Positions 5,501-12,884 of a DNA stretch of 15,130 nt are shown here, in pieces (position 1 is the first letter of the stretch; each line of letters begins with the position of its first letter). The position numbers were made by a program, and so were the translations under genes. The notes under the pieces are model-generated. The model had not been told where the DNA came from and made no database searches. It worked only from the letters and a program-made list of their open reading frames with translations. The DNA comes from Deltaproteobacteria bacterium UBA5754 (GTDB lineage Bacteria > Desulfobacterota > Dissulfuribacteria > Dissulfuribacterales > UBA5754), in assembly GCA_002419025.1 (NCBI GenBank), contig DIFG01000052.1:33803-48932 (forward strand), written 5' to 3'.

Positions 5501-7777
5501 TCATTTGTAGTAAAGGTTTGAGCCGCCCATGGTCATGAGGGCGTCGAGGAGGTTTTTCCGGAATTCCCGCCTGTCCCAGATCCCCTGGATGTGGCCACGT
5601 CTCAAGGCGTTTTTCGCACTGTGATAATCGGGAGGAACGTCTTGGCCCGTTGTCTCTCGAATGACGCGGGGGCCGGCGAATCCGATCCGAGAGGATCGAA
5701 TGGCGAACTGGTATGGGGAACAGCCGAGAAAGCTCGCCACTGGTCCGGCGTAGGAGTTGTTGTCGTAGACCACGATATAGAGGCCGCCGCTTTCGATGTA
5801 TTCCCGGACTGCCAGGGTGCATTTGGGCATCTGGGTGACGCCGAGGGTCCCCTCGTGGATGCGGATGCCGCCTGTCGTGTGGATGTAGGCGAGAAGGGGG
5901 CGGCGGGTGGTGCGGGCGCGGTCGCAGGCCCTGACAAATTTTTCCCCCTCGGCCGAGCCAACGGTCCCGTTCCTGAAGTCTCCGAAAAGCATGGAGACCA
6001 CGAGTTTGATTCCATCGACGCGGGCATCGCAGGTGATCATGCTGGATCGTCTGCCGGTCCGCTTGATGTCCTTTTCGAGTCTTGCATCAAAGCCTTCGAA
6101 TGCAAGAGGGTTGGCCGAGTGGATGTGATGGTTGAACTCCCGGACGGATCCCTTGTCGAAAAGATGTTCGAGATACCAGTGATATTCAAGGGGAAAATGG
6201 TGACCGCAGGTTGGACAGACCCCGGAAAACTCCCCATAGAGGTCGGGGATCCAGAGGTCGAGGCATCCGTATTTCTGGGCGTTCGGACATGTTACGGTCC
6301 CGTCCTCGTTGGCGAGCGGACTCACATAGGTTTCCCACTCCTCACGGAAGACGGAGCGTTCCTCTCCACCCTCCATGGGTCTTTTGGGGACGGGGTGTTC
6401 CGGCGCCGGGAAAACGAATTCGTAGGCCGCCCTCACCGGACCGGTCACCTTGCGGAGGAAGACCGAGCTCTCTCCGGTCACGTCCTCGATGACCTTCTGG
6501 ACGTTTCTCTGGTGTGGACGGAGAAGGCCGTATTTCAGTTCATAGAATCCGCTGGAGGCGAGCTCCTTGGCCTTTCCCAGGACGGGGATCCCGCCGGTCT
6601 TTCCCTCGACGTATCCACCTCGGCCCATGGCGCGGTATTTCTGGGACCGGAGCTCGAGAAGACGTTCCACCTCGAGCTCGGTGAGGTCCCAGTTGACCAG
6701 CACCTCGAAGTCCTCTGGCACGTCCTTTTCCAAGGCCTGGGCCTTTAGGGCATAGGCCCGGAAGGCGCGAAAGCTCTTGGTTTTGAGCACCACCTCGTCC
6801 GTGGCCCGGATCATCTCGTAGCGGAGCCTGTGGAAAAAGGAGTAGTCCTCACGGCGGGCGCCGAGGGGAGGTTCTGTAACGACGCGGTCTATGGTTCCGA
6901 GGCGTAGATTGTCCTCTGCGGTCATGTGGAGCTGGGCTGCGCAGTGCTCAAGAAGTTCGCGCGGCACCTTCTCCCCTTCACGGATCTTCCCCTCGATGGC
7001 CGCCGCCCCCTCGGGAGAGATCACGGAATAGTACCCCCGGGAGCTCATGATGCGCATATCCGAAAGGCCGACCGCCTCGGCCCCGCCTGATCCGCCCTCT
7101 GAGATGAAGGAGACCATAGGGACCTTGAGCCGTGCCATGGCATAGATGTTTCTCGCGATCTGCTGTGCGGCTCCAGGATAATCCTCGGTGGGATAGGATC
7201 CGGGGGTGAAGATGTAAAAGTGGATGGGAATCCCTTCTGTCTCTGCGACCTTCATGTACCGGAGGGCCTTCGCGTTTCCCCACGGCTTGGCGCAGCCGCC
7301 GTTTCGGTATTCCTCTCCACGTCCTTTTTCATGGCCGATCACCATGACCTGGTGTCGGTAGAGCCTGTTCTTCACCCTCCGCGTGATGGTGGCACGGGCT
7401 GTAAGAACCGCCGGGTCCACGTTGCACTCCCCCATGCCACCGAGCTCAGTATACGAGTCATAGACGTTTTCAAGGATGTCGGTGAGGGTGAACCGCTGAG
7501 GGCTTCGAACGATGTTCACGATCTCGGCCGGAGTAAGGAGATCCGCAGCCCGGATCTCGAGAAAGGTGATCCGTTCCTCGATACGTTCTATCTCGCGAAA
7601 GACCTCAGCCTCTGTGAGGTCATAAATGGATTGCTGGATGAAACGGATCTCATCGAGGAGCTCGTTGAGGCTTCCCCAGTCGGCCCCCCCTTTGACGTCC
7701 ATGAGATACTGGACGCGATCGGCAAACTCTTTCAGGCGTTTTCCTCTATCCAGCATGTATTTCGTGTCCTTGGTCAT
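5501..7777 (-). CDS. Acetyl-CoA carboxylase carboxyltransferase, fused alpha-beta subunits
   Basis: A 758-residue fusion in the order AccA then AccD. The alpha part (about 1-440) contains a helical N-terminus and the core SEGGSGGAEAVGLSDMRIM (226-244) followed by YYSVISPEGAAAI (249-261), close to the AccA consensus. The beta part (about 490-758) opens with a zinc ribbon using C497, C505, C521 and C524; the first pair is spaced C-x7-C instead of the usual C-x2-C. It continues with TTGGIRIHEGTLGVTQM and IGFAGPRVIRETTGQDVP, both AccD landmarks. The enzyme transfers CO2 from carboxybiotin to acetyl-CoA, giving malonyl-CoA for fatty acid synthesis. Such alpha-beta fusions are known in Desulfovibrio and relatives. 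Start: ATG 7777 lacks a good ribosome site; ATG 7756 with AAGGA about 10 bases upstream is an alternative. accC is 112 bases upstream on the same strand. Confidence 0.92.
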   Translation of the reverse strand: MTKDTKYMLDRGKRLKEFADRVQYLMDVKGGADWGSLNELLDEIRFIQQSIYDLTEAEVFREIERIEERITFLEIRAADLLTPAEIVNIVRSPQRFTLTDILENVYDSYTELGGMGECNVDPAVLTARATITRRVKNRLYRHQVMVIGHEKGRGEEYRNGGCAKPWGNAKALRYMKVAETEGIPIHFYIFTPGSYPTEDYPGAAQQIARNIYAMARLKVPMVSFISEGGSGGAEAVGLSDMRIMSSRGYYSVISPEGAAAIEGKIREGEKVPRELLEHCAAQLHMTAEDNLRLGTIDRVVTEPPLGARREDYSFFHRLRYEMIRATDEVVLKTKSFRAFRAYALKAQALEKDVPEDFEVLVNWDLTELEVERLLELRSQKYRAMGRGGYVEGKTGGIPVLGKAKELASSGFYELKYGLLRPHQRNVQKVIEDVTGESSVFLRKVTGPVRAAYEFVFPAPEHPVPKRPMEGGEERSVFREEWETYVSPLANEDGTVTCPNAQKYGCLDLWIPDLYGEFSGVCPTCGHHFPLEYHWYLEHLFDKGSVREFNHHIHSANPLAFEGFDARLEKDIKRTGRRSSMITCDARVDGIKLVVSMLFGDFRNGTVGSAEGEKFVRACDRARTTRRPLLAYIHTTGGIRIHEGTLGVTQMPKCTLAVREYIESGGLYIVVYDNNSYAGPVASFLGCSPYQFAIRSSRIGFAGPRVIRETTGQDVPPDYHSAKNALRRGHIQGIWDRREFRKNLLDALMTMGGSNLYYK

Positions 7778-7816
7778 GTAAATCGCAAATGAGGCCAGGC
7801 CCGGTTGGGATGAGAT

Positions 7817-7836
7817 CCTGACACATTCCTGTCAGG
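7817..7836 (-). repeat. Hairpin in the accC-accAD junction
   Basis: CCTGACA-CATTCC-TGTCAGG forms a perfect 7-bp stem with a 6-base loop in the middle of the 112-base gap between accC and accAD. No T-run follows on the minus strand. It may be an mRNA processing or partial attenuation hairpin that sets the ratio of the two subunits. The rest of the gap shows nothing else. Confidence 0.4.
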
Positions 7837-7889
7837 CGTCAGGGTTAAGGAGACGGGCTGGTCCATTAGAAGACCCACGGGGCATGATG

Positions 7890-9290
7890 TCAGAAGACAA
7901 GGACGTCCTCGATTCGATCGTGGAGATAATCGAGATTTGTCGTGATTCCGCCTTCTCCCTCTATTCGGGTCTCTGAGATGAAACGGCGGGCCAGATCCTT
8001 TGCCTTGTTGGTATCATCCCCCCAGATGATGGCGAGCGCAAGGTTAGGGTCGTATTCGGTGGGGATCTTGTAGGGACGGTCCCTGGGGACATGGGAGTAG
8101 ACCGTCGCGAATTCGTCTTCCGGAAGATCGAACCGGGTGATGGTCCCGCACCAAGGGCGAAATCCCCTTTTGGTGTCCTCTGCGACGATCCGGAGCTCAA
8201 TGCTCGTGCCTTCGAAGGAGACATCCTCTTGGGAAAATCCCATATGTTCTCCGAAGGCGAGACGGATCTGTTCCCGAATGAGGTTCGGGTACCCGCTTTT
8301 CCCCGAGATCCGTGCGATTCGGGCCGAGATTCCGTTTTCCACCTGTATGCGCGTGTTCACCTCGAGGAGAAATGGCTGTCCGTCCCGGGTCACAACCCAT
8401 TCCCATGTCCCGATGCTGTCGTAGCCGGCATGTCGGGCGAGGCGGACCGAGTATGCAGTGATGCTCTCCAAGATTGCCGGGGCGTCAAAAGAATAGACAC
8501 AGACAGCCGGATCGAAGCCAGGGGCGATCTCCACCCTCTTTTGACGGCCCGTGCTCTGGATCGTACAGTTTCGAGTGCCGAAATGCACCACCTCTCCATG
8601 GCTGCTGCAGAGGAGCTGGACCTCCAGGTGTTGATAGTCCGTAAGGCACTGTTCGATGAGGACGCCTTCGTCCCCGAACTGCCTCTTGGCGTAGTTCTGG
8701 ATTCGGCGATAGACCCTCCGGAAGGCGTCGAGTTGGTTCACTTCCTCGATTCCCATCCCACCACCGCCGGCCGATGCCTTGACAAGGATGGACGGTTTCT
8801 GGATCCCTTGCTCACGCTGTATGAAAAAGAGCTCCTTTGCAAGGGCCTCCGCCTCGATCTCGCTGTAGATGGGGGCGTCGGAACCGGGGATGACAGGAAT
8901 GCCAAGGGATTTGGCAAGACGCTTGGTGTTGATCTTGCTTCCCAAATCTCGAATGACCTCCCACCTCGGACCGATAAATGTCACAGGACGAGATCTCAGG
9001 GCCGCCCTGCGGGCAAAGCGGAAATTTTCTGAAAAAAAACCATAGCCGGGATGGATCGCGGTGCAGCCGGCCTGATCCGCGACCATGAAGATCTCGTTAG
9101 GATCCCGGTAGCTCGAGATCCGGTAGGCCTTTTTCCCACCGCTCTCGGAAAGGGGTATTCGGGCATGGAGGGAATCCTCGTCCTCTGCGGTATAAACGGC
9201 CACATAATCCACTCCGAGATCCCGGCAGGCATCCATGATGCGGAGGGCGATTTCTCCCCGGTTGGCGATGAGGACCCGATCACTGCTCAT
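7890..9290 (-). CDS. accC: Biotin carboxylase (divergent AccC)
   Basis: A 466-residue ATP-grasp biotin carboxylase that carboxylates carrier-bound biotin with bicarbonate and ATP. Visible landmarks: N-terminal VLIANRGEIALRI (6-18), AIHPGYGFFSEN (79-90), the glycine-rich ATP loop KASAGGGGMG (171-180), HLEVQLL (221-227), and the active-site run LLEVNTRIQVEN (308-319) carrying the conserved Glu, Asn and Arg. The BC C-domain follows (GTSIELRIVAED, YDPNLALAIIWG). It departs from the usual enzyme in the ATP loop (GGGGMG for GGGGRG) and at CTIQSTGRQK where the common form is CSxQRRxQK. No fused carrier domain is present. The start at 9290 matches where the family begins; the frame stays open to ATG 9377, which is nearer to the predicted promoter, and no candidate has a convincing ribosome site. 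Confidence 0.88.
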   Translation of the reverse strand: MSSDRVLIANRGEIALRIMDACRDLGVDYVAVYTAEDEDSLHARIPLSESGGKKAYRISSYRDPNEIFMVADQAGCTAIHPGYGFFSENFRFARRAALRSRPVTFIGPRWEVIRDLGSKINTKRLAKSLGIPVIPGSDAPIYSEIEAEALAKELFFIQREQGIQKPSILVKASAGGGGMGIEEVNQLDAFRRVYRRIQNYAKRQFGDEGVLIEQCLTDYQHLEVQLLCSSHGEVVHFGTRNCTIQSTGRQKRVEIAPGFDPAVCVYSFDAPAILESITAYSVRLARHAGYDSIGTWEWVVTRDGQPFLLEVNTRIQVENGISARIARISGKSGYPNLIREQIRLAFGEHMGFSQEDVSFEGTSIELRIVAEDTKRGFRPWCGTITRFDLPEDEFATVYSHVPRDRPYKIPTEYDPNLALAIIWGDDTNKAKDLARRFISETRIEGEGGITTNLDYLHDRIEDVLVF

Positions 9291-9407
9291 GGCGCGTTTA
9301 TACCCAATAGCGCATTCGGCGTCAATTTTGTTCCGATCCATAGGAGATGGGGGGGTAAGTCTGTAACTCTCTGACATTCCATCAAAAAAATTCCCATGAC
9401 GTGACGG

Positions 9408-9436
9408 ATTTTAGATACAAAATTGCTTCTTGACAA
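9408..9436 (-). promoter_or_regulatory. Predicted sigma-70 promoter for the acc-cob operon
   Basis: On the minus strand TTGTCA (9436-9431) and TAAAAT (9413-9408) are separated by 17 bases, matching 5 of 6 positions at each box. The start of transcription would fall near 9401, leaving a leader of about 24 bases to ATG 9377 or about 110 to ATG 9290. Its -35 box overlaps the -35 box of the opposing promoter. Confidence 0.55.
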
Positions 9437-9458
9437 ACAGGTGAAGAAAACGTAAAAA
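9430..9458 (+). promoter_or_regulatory. Predicted sigma-70 promoter for the regulator-speD-speB unit
   Basis: A perfect TTGACA at 9430-9435 is followed after 17 bases by TAAAAA at 9453-9458 (4 of 6 match). It points toward the XRE-cupin gene, with the 133-bp repeat element lying between promoter and start codon. It shares its -35 region with the opposing acc promoter, so a protein bound here could affect both. Confidence 0.45.
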
Positions 9459-9493
9459 AGACGCCTCGATCAATCTTTTTGTTTATTTTAACT

Positions 9494-9640
9494 AAACCTT
9501 GATGGTTTCGTAAAAAGTCGAAAATTCCAATTTGGTGTCATTCCGGCGGAGGCCGGAATCCAGTGTTTTCAATATGTTCTGGATGCCGGATCAAGTCCGG
9601 CATGACGAGTCTGGGACTTTTTACGAGACCATCAAACCTT
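9494..9640. mobile_element. 133-bp MITE-like element with 7-bp target-site duplication
   Basis: The element proper is 9501-9633. Its 19-bp ends, GATGGTTTCGTAAAAAGTC (9501-9519) and GACTTTTTACGAGACCATC (9615-9633), are inverted repeats matching at 18 of 19 positions. The flanks carry the same AAACCTT at 9494-9500 and 9634-9640, a target-site duplication. Inside are two perfect 8-bp hairpins: ATTCCGGC-GGAG-GCCGGAAT and ATGCCGGA-TCAAG-TCCGGCAT. There is no coding potential, so mobility would need a transposase elsewhere. It sits in the leader of the XRE-speD-speB unit; the open frame that runs through it into the regulator gene is an artefact of the insertion. A second copy begins at the right edge of this window. 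Confidence 0.85.
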
Positions 9641-9660
9641 GCGAATTTCGGGATTGTGTT

Positions 9661-10209
9661 ATGGCCGTCAAAATAGGCGAGAAAATCAAAAGACTTCGCA
9701 TTGCAAACGACCTGACACAGGAGGAGCTTGCCCGGAGGACCGACCTCACCAAGGGCTACATCAGTCAGCTCGAAAGGGATCTTACGTCACCATCCCTCGC
9801 TACACTCTATGAGATCCTCGATGTCCTGGGCGAGACCTTGTCGGATTTCTTCGAGGAAAAGGTCGGTCAGGAGGCCGTTGTGTACACGGGCAAAGACCGA
9901 AAGATCCTCGCCAGCTCTACCGGTGATTGCCGCATAGAGCTCCTTGTCGCCGCCTCACAAAAGAGGGACATGGAACCGGTGCTCGTTACCCTTACCCCCG
10001 GGGCCAGGGGTCCGGAGGACCGGCCCCACCACGGCCAGGAGTTCGGCTACGTCATGGAGGGGACCCTCTCCCTCGCCTTCGGGAGGAACAGGCACGAGCT
10101 TTCCGCTGGGGACTGTTTCTATTTCTCAGCGGACAAAAGACACTCAGTCGTGAATTCCGGACCTGAAACGGCCCGAATATTGTGGGTGGTGACCCCACCG
10201 ACATTTTGA
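9661..10209 (+). CDS. XRE-family transcriptional regulator with cupin domain
   Basis: A 182-residue two-domain regulator. Residues 5-63 form an XRE helix-turn-helix (IKRLRIANDLTQEELARRT, then KGYISQLERDLTSPSLATLY, where the second helix pair contacts DNA). Residues 100-180 form a cupin_2 barrel, with metal or ligand motif RPHHGQEFGYVMEG (121-134) and the second motif around DKRHSVVN. This is the architecture of PuuR, the E. coli putrescine-utilisation repressor. With speD and speB directly downstream (19-base gap to speD), a polyamine or amino-acid responsive role is a reasonable inference. Start: ATG 9661 begins the conserved domain; the frame extends upstream only through an inserted repeat. 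The ribosome site is weak. Confidence 0.85.
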   Translation: MAVKIGEKIKRLRIANDLTQEELARRTDLTKGYISQLERDLTSPSLATLYEILDVLGETLSDFFEEKVGQEAVVYTGKDRKILASSTGDCRIELLVAASQKRDMEPVLVTLTPGARGPEDRPHHGQEFGYVMEGTLSLAFGRNRHELSAGDCFYFSADKRHSVVNSGPETARILWVVTPPTF

Positions 10210-10228
10210 ACCCGAGGAGGACACGCCA

Positions 10229-10669
10229 ATGGAAAACATCGAATACGGATTCGGGCAGCACCTCATGATGGACGGCTATGGGTGCGATCAATCCATCTTG
10301 ATGGATCTCGACCGGATCTACGATTTTTTGAGCCGCTATCCCGGCGAGATCAACATGACCAAGATCATGCCCCCGTACGTCTTCAAGTATTCGGGCCTCG
10401 TCCCTGAGGACTGGGGGATCTCGGGCTTTGTTCTTATCGCCGAGAGCCATATCAGCGTCCACACCTTTCCGGAAAAGCTCTATCTGAGCCTTGACATCTT
10501 CTCGTGCAAGGCCTTTGACACCGATGCCGCCATCGCGCACATCAAGAAGATTTTTGATATCAAGAAGGTGGAGATAAAGCTTCTCGACCGGGGTCTCGAG
10601 TTTCCCAAGGTCATTCGCAAGGTCCAGGACTATGTGAAAAACGAGCGAATCCAGATGACCGTTTCCTGA
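10229..10669 (+). CDS. speD: AdoMet decarboxylase family proenzyme (SpeD-like, pyruvoyl)
   Basis: A 146-residue proenzyme of the prokaryotic S-adenosylmethionine decarboxylase family. The self-cleavage site is E72-S73 in LIAESHISVHTFPE: Ser73 would become the pyruvoyl group at the new alpha-chain N-terminus. Catalytic His is H78 and Cys is C93 in DIFSCK. AdoMet decarboxylase makes decarboxylated AdoMet, the aminopropyl donor for spermidine. This sequence belongs to a longer subtype with the insert PYVFKYSGLVPEDWGISG before the cleavage site and HTFPE where the common short form has HTWPE. No speE is present, and the next gene is agmatinase, so a changed substrate (arginine or ornithine) is possible. 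Start: GAGGAGG sits about 7 bases before ATG 10229. Confidence 0.82.
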   Translation: MENIEYGFGQHLMMDGYGCDQSILMDLDRIYDFLSRYPGEINMTKIMPPYVFKYSGLVPEDWGISGFVLIAESHISVHTFPEKLYLSLDIFSCKAFDTDAAIAHIKKIFDIKKVEIKLLDRGLEFPKVIRKVQDYVKNERIQMTVS

Positions 10670-10672
10670 GTC

Positions 10673-11527
10673 GTGCAGTTTCTCGATCTGAAGTCACCGT
10701 ATAGCGACCGGGACGGCGCCCGCGTGGTCGTCGTCCCGGTTCCTTTTGACAGCACCACCTGCTACAAGGCCGGTGCGAGAGACGGACCCAGCCATATCAT
10801 CGCGGCCTCCCCCCACATGGAGTTCTACGACGAGGAGACGGGGTCTGAGCCCTATCTTTGTGGCATCCATACCCTGCCTGCGGTCGAGCCCGTGCTGCCA
10901 CCCGAGACCCTCGCCCGGAAGATCAGGGATCTGGCGGAGTCTTTGTACCGCGAGGGGAGGCTCCCCGTCGTTCTGGGGGGAGATCACTCCGTGAGCATCG
11001 GGGCGATTCAGGCCGCTTCCCGGTATCACGGGCCCCTGAACATCGTCCAGTTCGATGCCCATACAGATCTCAGGGAAGAGTATCTCGGTAGTCCCTTCAG
11101 TCACGCATCGGTCATGCGAAGGGTCTGGGATCGGGGGAACGCTGTCCAGGTGGGGATCAGGTCCGTCTCCCGGGAGGAACTGGATTTTCTAAAGGCGCAG
11201 GGATCTGTGCCGATCCGGGCCCGGGATGTCATCGCGGACCGGGCCTCTTCGCTTGCGCTCCTTGCCTCCCGCCTGGAGGATCGCCCCACCTACGTGACCA
11301 TCGACCTCGATTGTCTCGATCCTTCCATCATGCCCGCTGTCGGGACCCCGGAGCCGGGTGGGCTCTCCTGGACGGACATCACGGCTTTTCTCCGGCTTCT
11401 CTCCCAAAGGACGAGGGTCATCGGCTTCGACGTCGTGGAGCTCTCCCCCATTCCCGGATTTCATGCAGCGGATTTCCTCGCCGCCCGGCTCGTCTACCAG
11501 TTCCTCGCATATATCCTGAAGGAATGA
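10673..11527 (+). CDS. speB: Agmatinase-like ureohydrolase
   Basis: A 284-residue member of the arginase/agmatinase family. All dimanganese ligands are in place: H105 in GGDHS, D128, H130 and D132 in DAHTD, and D211 and D213 in IDLDCLDP; GTPEPGG (224-230) is the agmatinase-type loop. The sequence SHASVMRR (143-150) is shared with the shorter, archaeal-like agmatinases. The predicted reaction is agmatine to putrescine plus urea. It starts with GTG three bases after the speD stop, without a clear ribosome site, so it probably depends on coupling to speD. Together with speD and the cupin regulator it forms a polyamine unit. The substrate could also be another guanidino compound. Confidence 0.85.
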   Translation: MQFLDLKSPYSDRDGARVVVVPVPFDSTTCYKAGARDGPSHIIAASPHMEFYDEETGSEPYLCGIHTLPAVEPVLPPETLARKIRDLAESLYREGRLPVVLGGDHSVSIGAIQAASRYHGPLNIVQFDAHTDLREEYLGSPFSHASVMRRVWDRGNAVQVGIRSVSREELDFLKAQGSVPIRARDVIADRASSLALLASRLEDRPTYVTIDLDCLDPSIMPAVGTPEPGGLSWTDITAFLRLLSQRTRVIGFDVVELSPIPGFHAADFLAARLVYQFLAYILKE

Positions 11528-11528
11528 A

Positions 11529-11615
11529 TGGTGCCGGAGGGGGGGATCGAACCCCCACAGGGTTGCCCCTACCGGATTTTGAGTCCGGCGCGTCTACCAG
11601 TTCCACCACTCCGGC
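11529..11615 (-). tRNA. tRNA-Leu, anticodon CAA
   Basis: The minus strand folds as a class II tRNA. The acceptor stem is GCCGGAG with CTCCGGC. The D arm contains AACTGGTAGAC. The anticodon stem is CCGGA/TCCGG with loop CTCAAAA, giving anticodon CAA (reads UUG). The variable arm is long, with GGGG-CAA-CCC. The T arm is GGGGG-TTCGATC-CCCCC. The discriminator is A and CCA is encoded. It begins 35 bases after the coaBC stop on the same strand and ends one base from the speB stop, so the two transcripts converge with no space for a separate terminator. Confidence 0.96.
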
Positions 11616-11650
11616 GGGTGTGTAGTGCGTACCAAAACCAGGGTGATGTG

Positions 11651-12883
11651 TCAATCAGTCGAAAGGCTCATGCGGTTGATGATCAGGTCCCAGATGCGTT
11701 CAGCGACCTCTTCCTTGTGAAGAAGCGGCAAGCCGATCACATCGTCCGTACCGGAGATGATGTGGACCCGGTTTGTTTCGACCTCGAAACCCGCCCCGGC
11801 TTCGGACACGTCGTTTGCGACGAGAAGGTCCACTTCCTTCTTGCGGAACTTTTCCATGGCCTTAGGGACCACGTCTCCTGTCTCTGCGCAGAAGCCCACG
11901 ATGAACTGACCCGGAGGGCGCGCGGCAACAAGGCCGGCGAGGATGTCAGGGGCGGGAACAAGATCAATGTTTATGGGGACGGCGCCCCTCTTTAGTTTTT
12001 GCCCTGCGCAGGCGGCAGGCGTGTAATCCGCGACAGCGGCCGCCATGATCACCACATCGGAGTCTTTTGCGAGCCTTCCCATTGCCAAGGCCATGTCGGC
12101 CGCCGTCTCTACCGGGAAAAGATCCACACCCGGAGGACAGGGAAGGGATGTCGGGCCGCTCACGAGCCTGACGCGTGCCCCGCGTCTTCGGGCGATTCGG
12201 GCGATTGCGTACCCCATGAGCCCGGAGGACCGGTTCGAGAGAAAACGGATCGGGTCGAGGGGCTCCCTCGTCGGGCCTGCGGAGACCGTGACCGTAAATC
12301 CCTTGAGATCCGGCGGCGTAACGGCAGCAAGGATCACCTCCTGAACCGTCTCCCAGCCCGGCAGCCTGCCCTTTCCCGTCTCGCCGCACGCGGTCGGGCC
12401 GCCTTCCGGTTCGATCACTACGGCGCCCTGTTCCCTCAGGCGCCGAATGTTCTCTTGCGTAACCGGATTTTCGTACATGGCCGGGTTCATGGCCGGAAAC
12501 ACGACCCGTTTCGCCGTGGTGGCGAGTGTGATAGTCGTGAGTAGGTCATCGGCCATGCCGGACGCGGCCTTTGCGAGGAAATTGGCCGTAGCAGGCATGC
12601 ATACGAAGAGTTCCGCCATCCGGGCGAGTGTGATATGAGGGATGGTCTCGGCCCCGTCCGGATCAAAAAGATCGGTACGCGCCTTTTCCCCTGTAATGGC
12701 GGAAAAGGTGAGGGGGGTCACGAAGCGGGTTGCGTTTTCTGTGAGGATCGGGATCAAGCGGGCCCCCATGGCAATGAGTCCGCGGGCGTGGTCAGCCGCC
12801 TTGTACGCAGAAATCCCGCCGGTCACGCCGAAAAGTATCGTCTTTCCGGCAAGTGGGCGGTATGACGATCCGGATTCCATCAT
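11651..12883 (-). CDS. coaBC: Bifunctional phosphopantothenoylcysteine decarboxylase / phosphopantothenate-cysteine ligase
   Basis: A 410-residue bifunctional enzyme of coenzyme A synthesis. The N-terminal CoaC flavoprotein half shows GVTGGISAYKA (19-29), the active-site His in IPHITLA (H83), the substrate motif PAMNPAMYENP (130-140) and the active-site Cys in TACGETGKGRL (C166). The C-terminal CoaB half starts near residue 195 with VTVSAGPTREPLDPIRFLSNRSSGLMG, then AAAVADY and the conserved Lys in KLKR. It converts 4'-phosphopantothenate and cysteine to 4'-phosphopantetheine. ATG 12883 (or ATG 12880) lies one base after the stop of the upstream gene, implying coupling. An upstream extension of the frame to 12946 overlaps that gene and is not needed. 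Confidence 0.94.
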   Translation of the reverse strand: MMESGSSYRPLAGKTILFGVTGGISAYKAADHARGLIAMGARLIPILTENATRFVTPLTFSAITGEKARTDLFDPDGAETIPHITLARMAELFVCMPATANFLAKAASGMADDLLTTITLATTAKRVVFPAMNPAMYENPVTQENIRRLREQGAVVIEPEGGPTACGETGKGRLPGWETVQEVILAAVTPPDLKGFTVTVSAGPTREPLDPIRFLSNRSSGLMGYAIARIARRRGARVRLVSGPTSLPCPPGVDLFPVETAADMALAMGRLAKDSDVVIMAAAVADYTPAACAGQKLKRGAVPINIDLVPAPDILAGLVAARPPGQFIVGFCAETGDVVPKAMEKFRKKEVDLLVANDVSEAGAGFEVETNRVHIISGTDDVIGLPLLHKEEVAERIWDLIINRMSLSTD

Positions 12884-12884
12884 T

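Noticed and set aside
5591..6748. A 385-codon open frame antisense to accAD
   Set aside because: A shadow of the strongly supported carboxyltransferase fusion, with no family features of its own.
9536..9606. Hairpins in 9536-9606 considered as a CRISPR or terminator
   Set aside because: The two stem-loops differ in sequence, have no spacers or repeats around them, and are inside an element with inverted ends and a target duplication.
9532..9660. Upstream extension of the XRE-cupin protein to position 9532
   Set aside because: These codons come from the inserted repeat and the short leader, not from the conserved protein.
11528..11995. Open frames running through the tRNA-Leu locus
   Set aside because: They cover a complete tRNA fold and the antisense of coaBC, so they are not genes.
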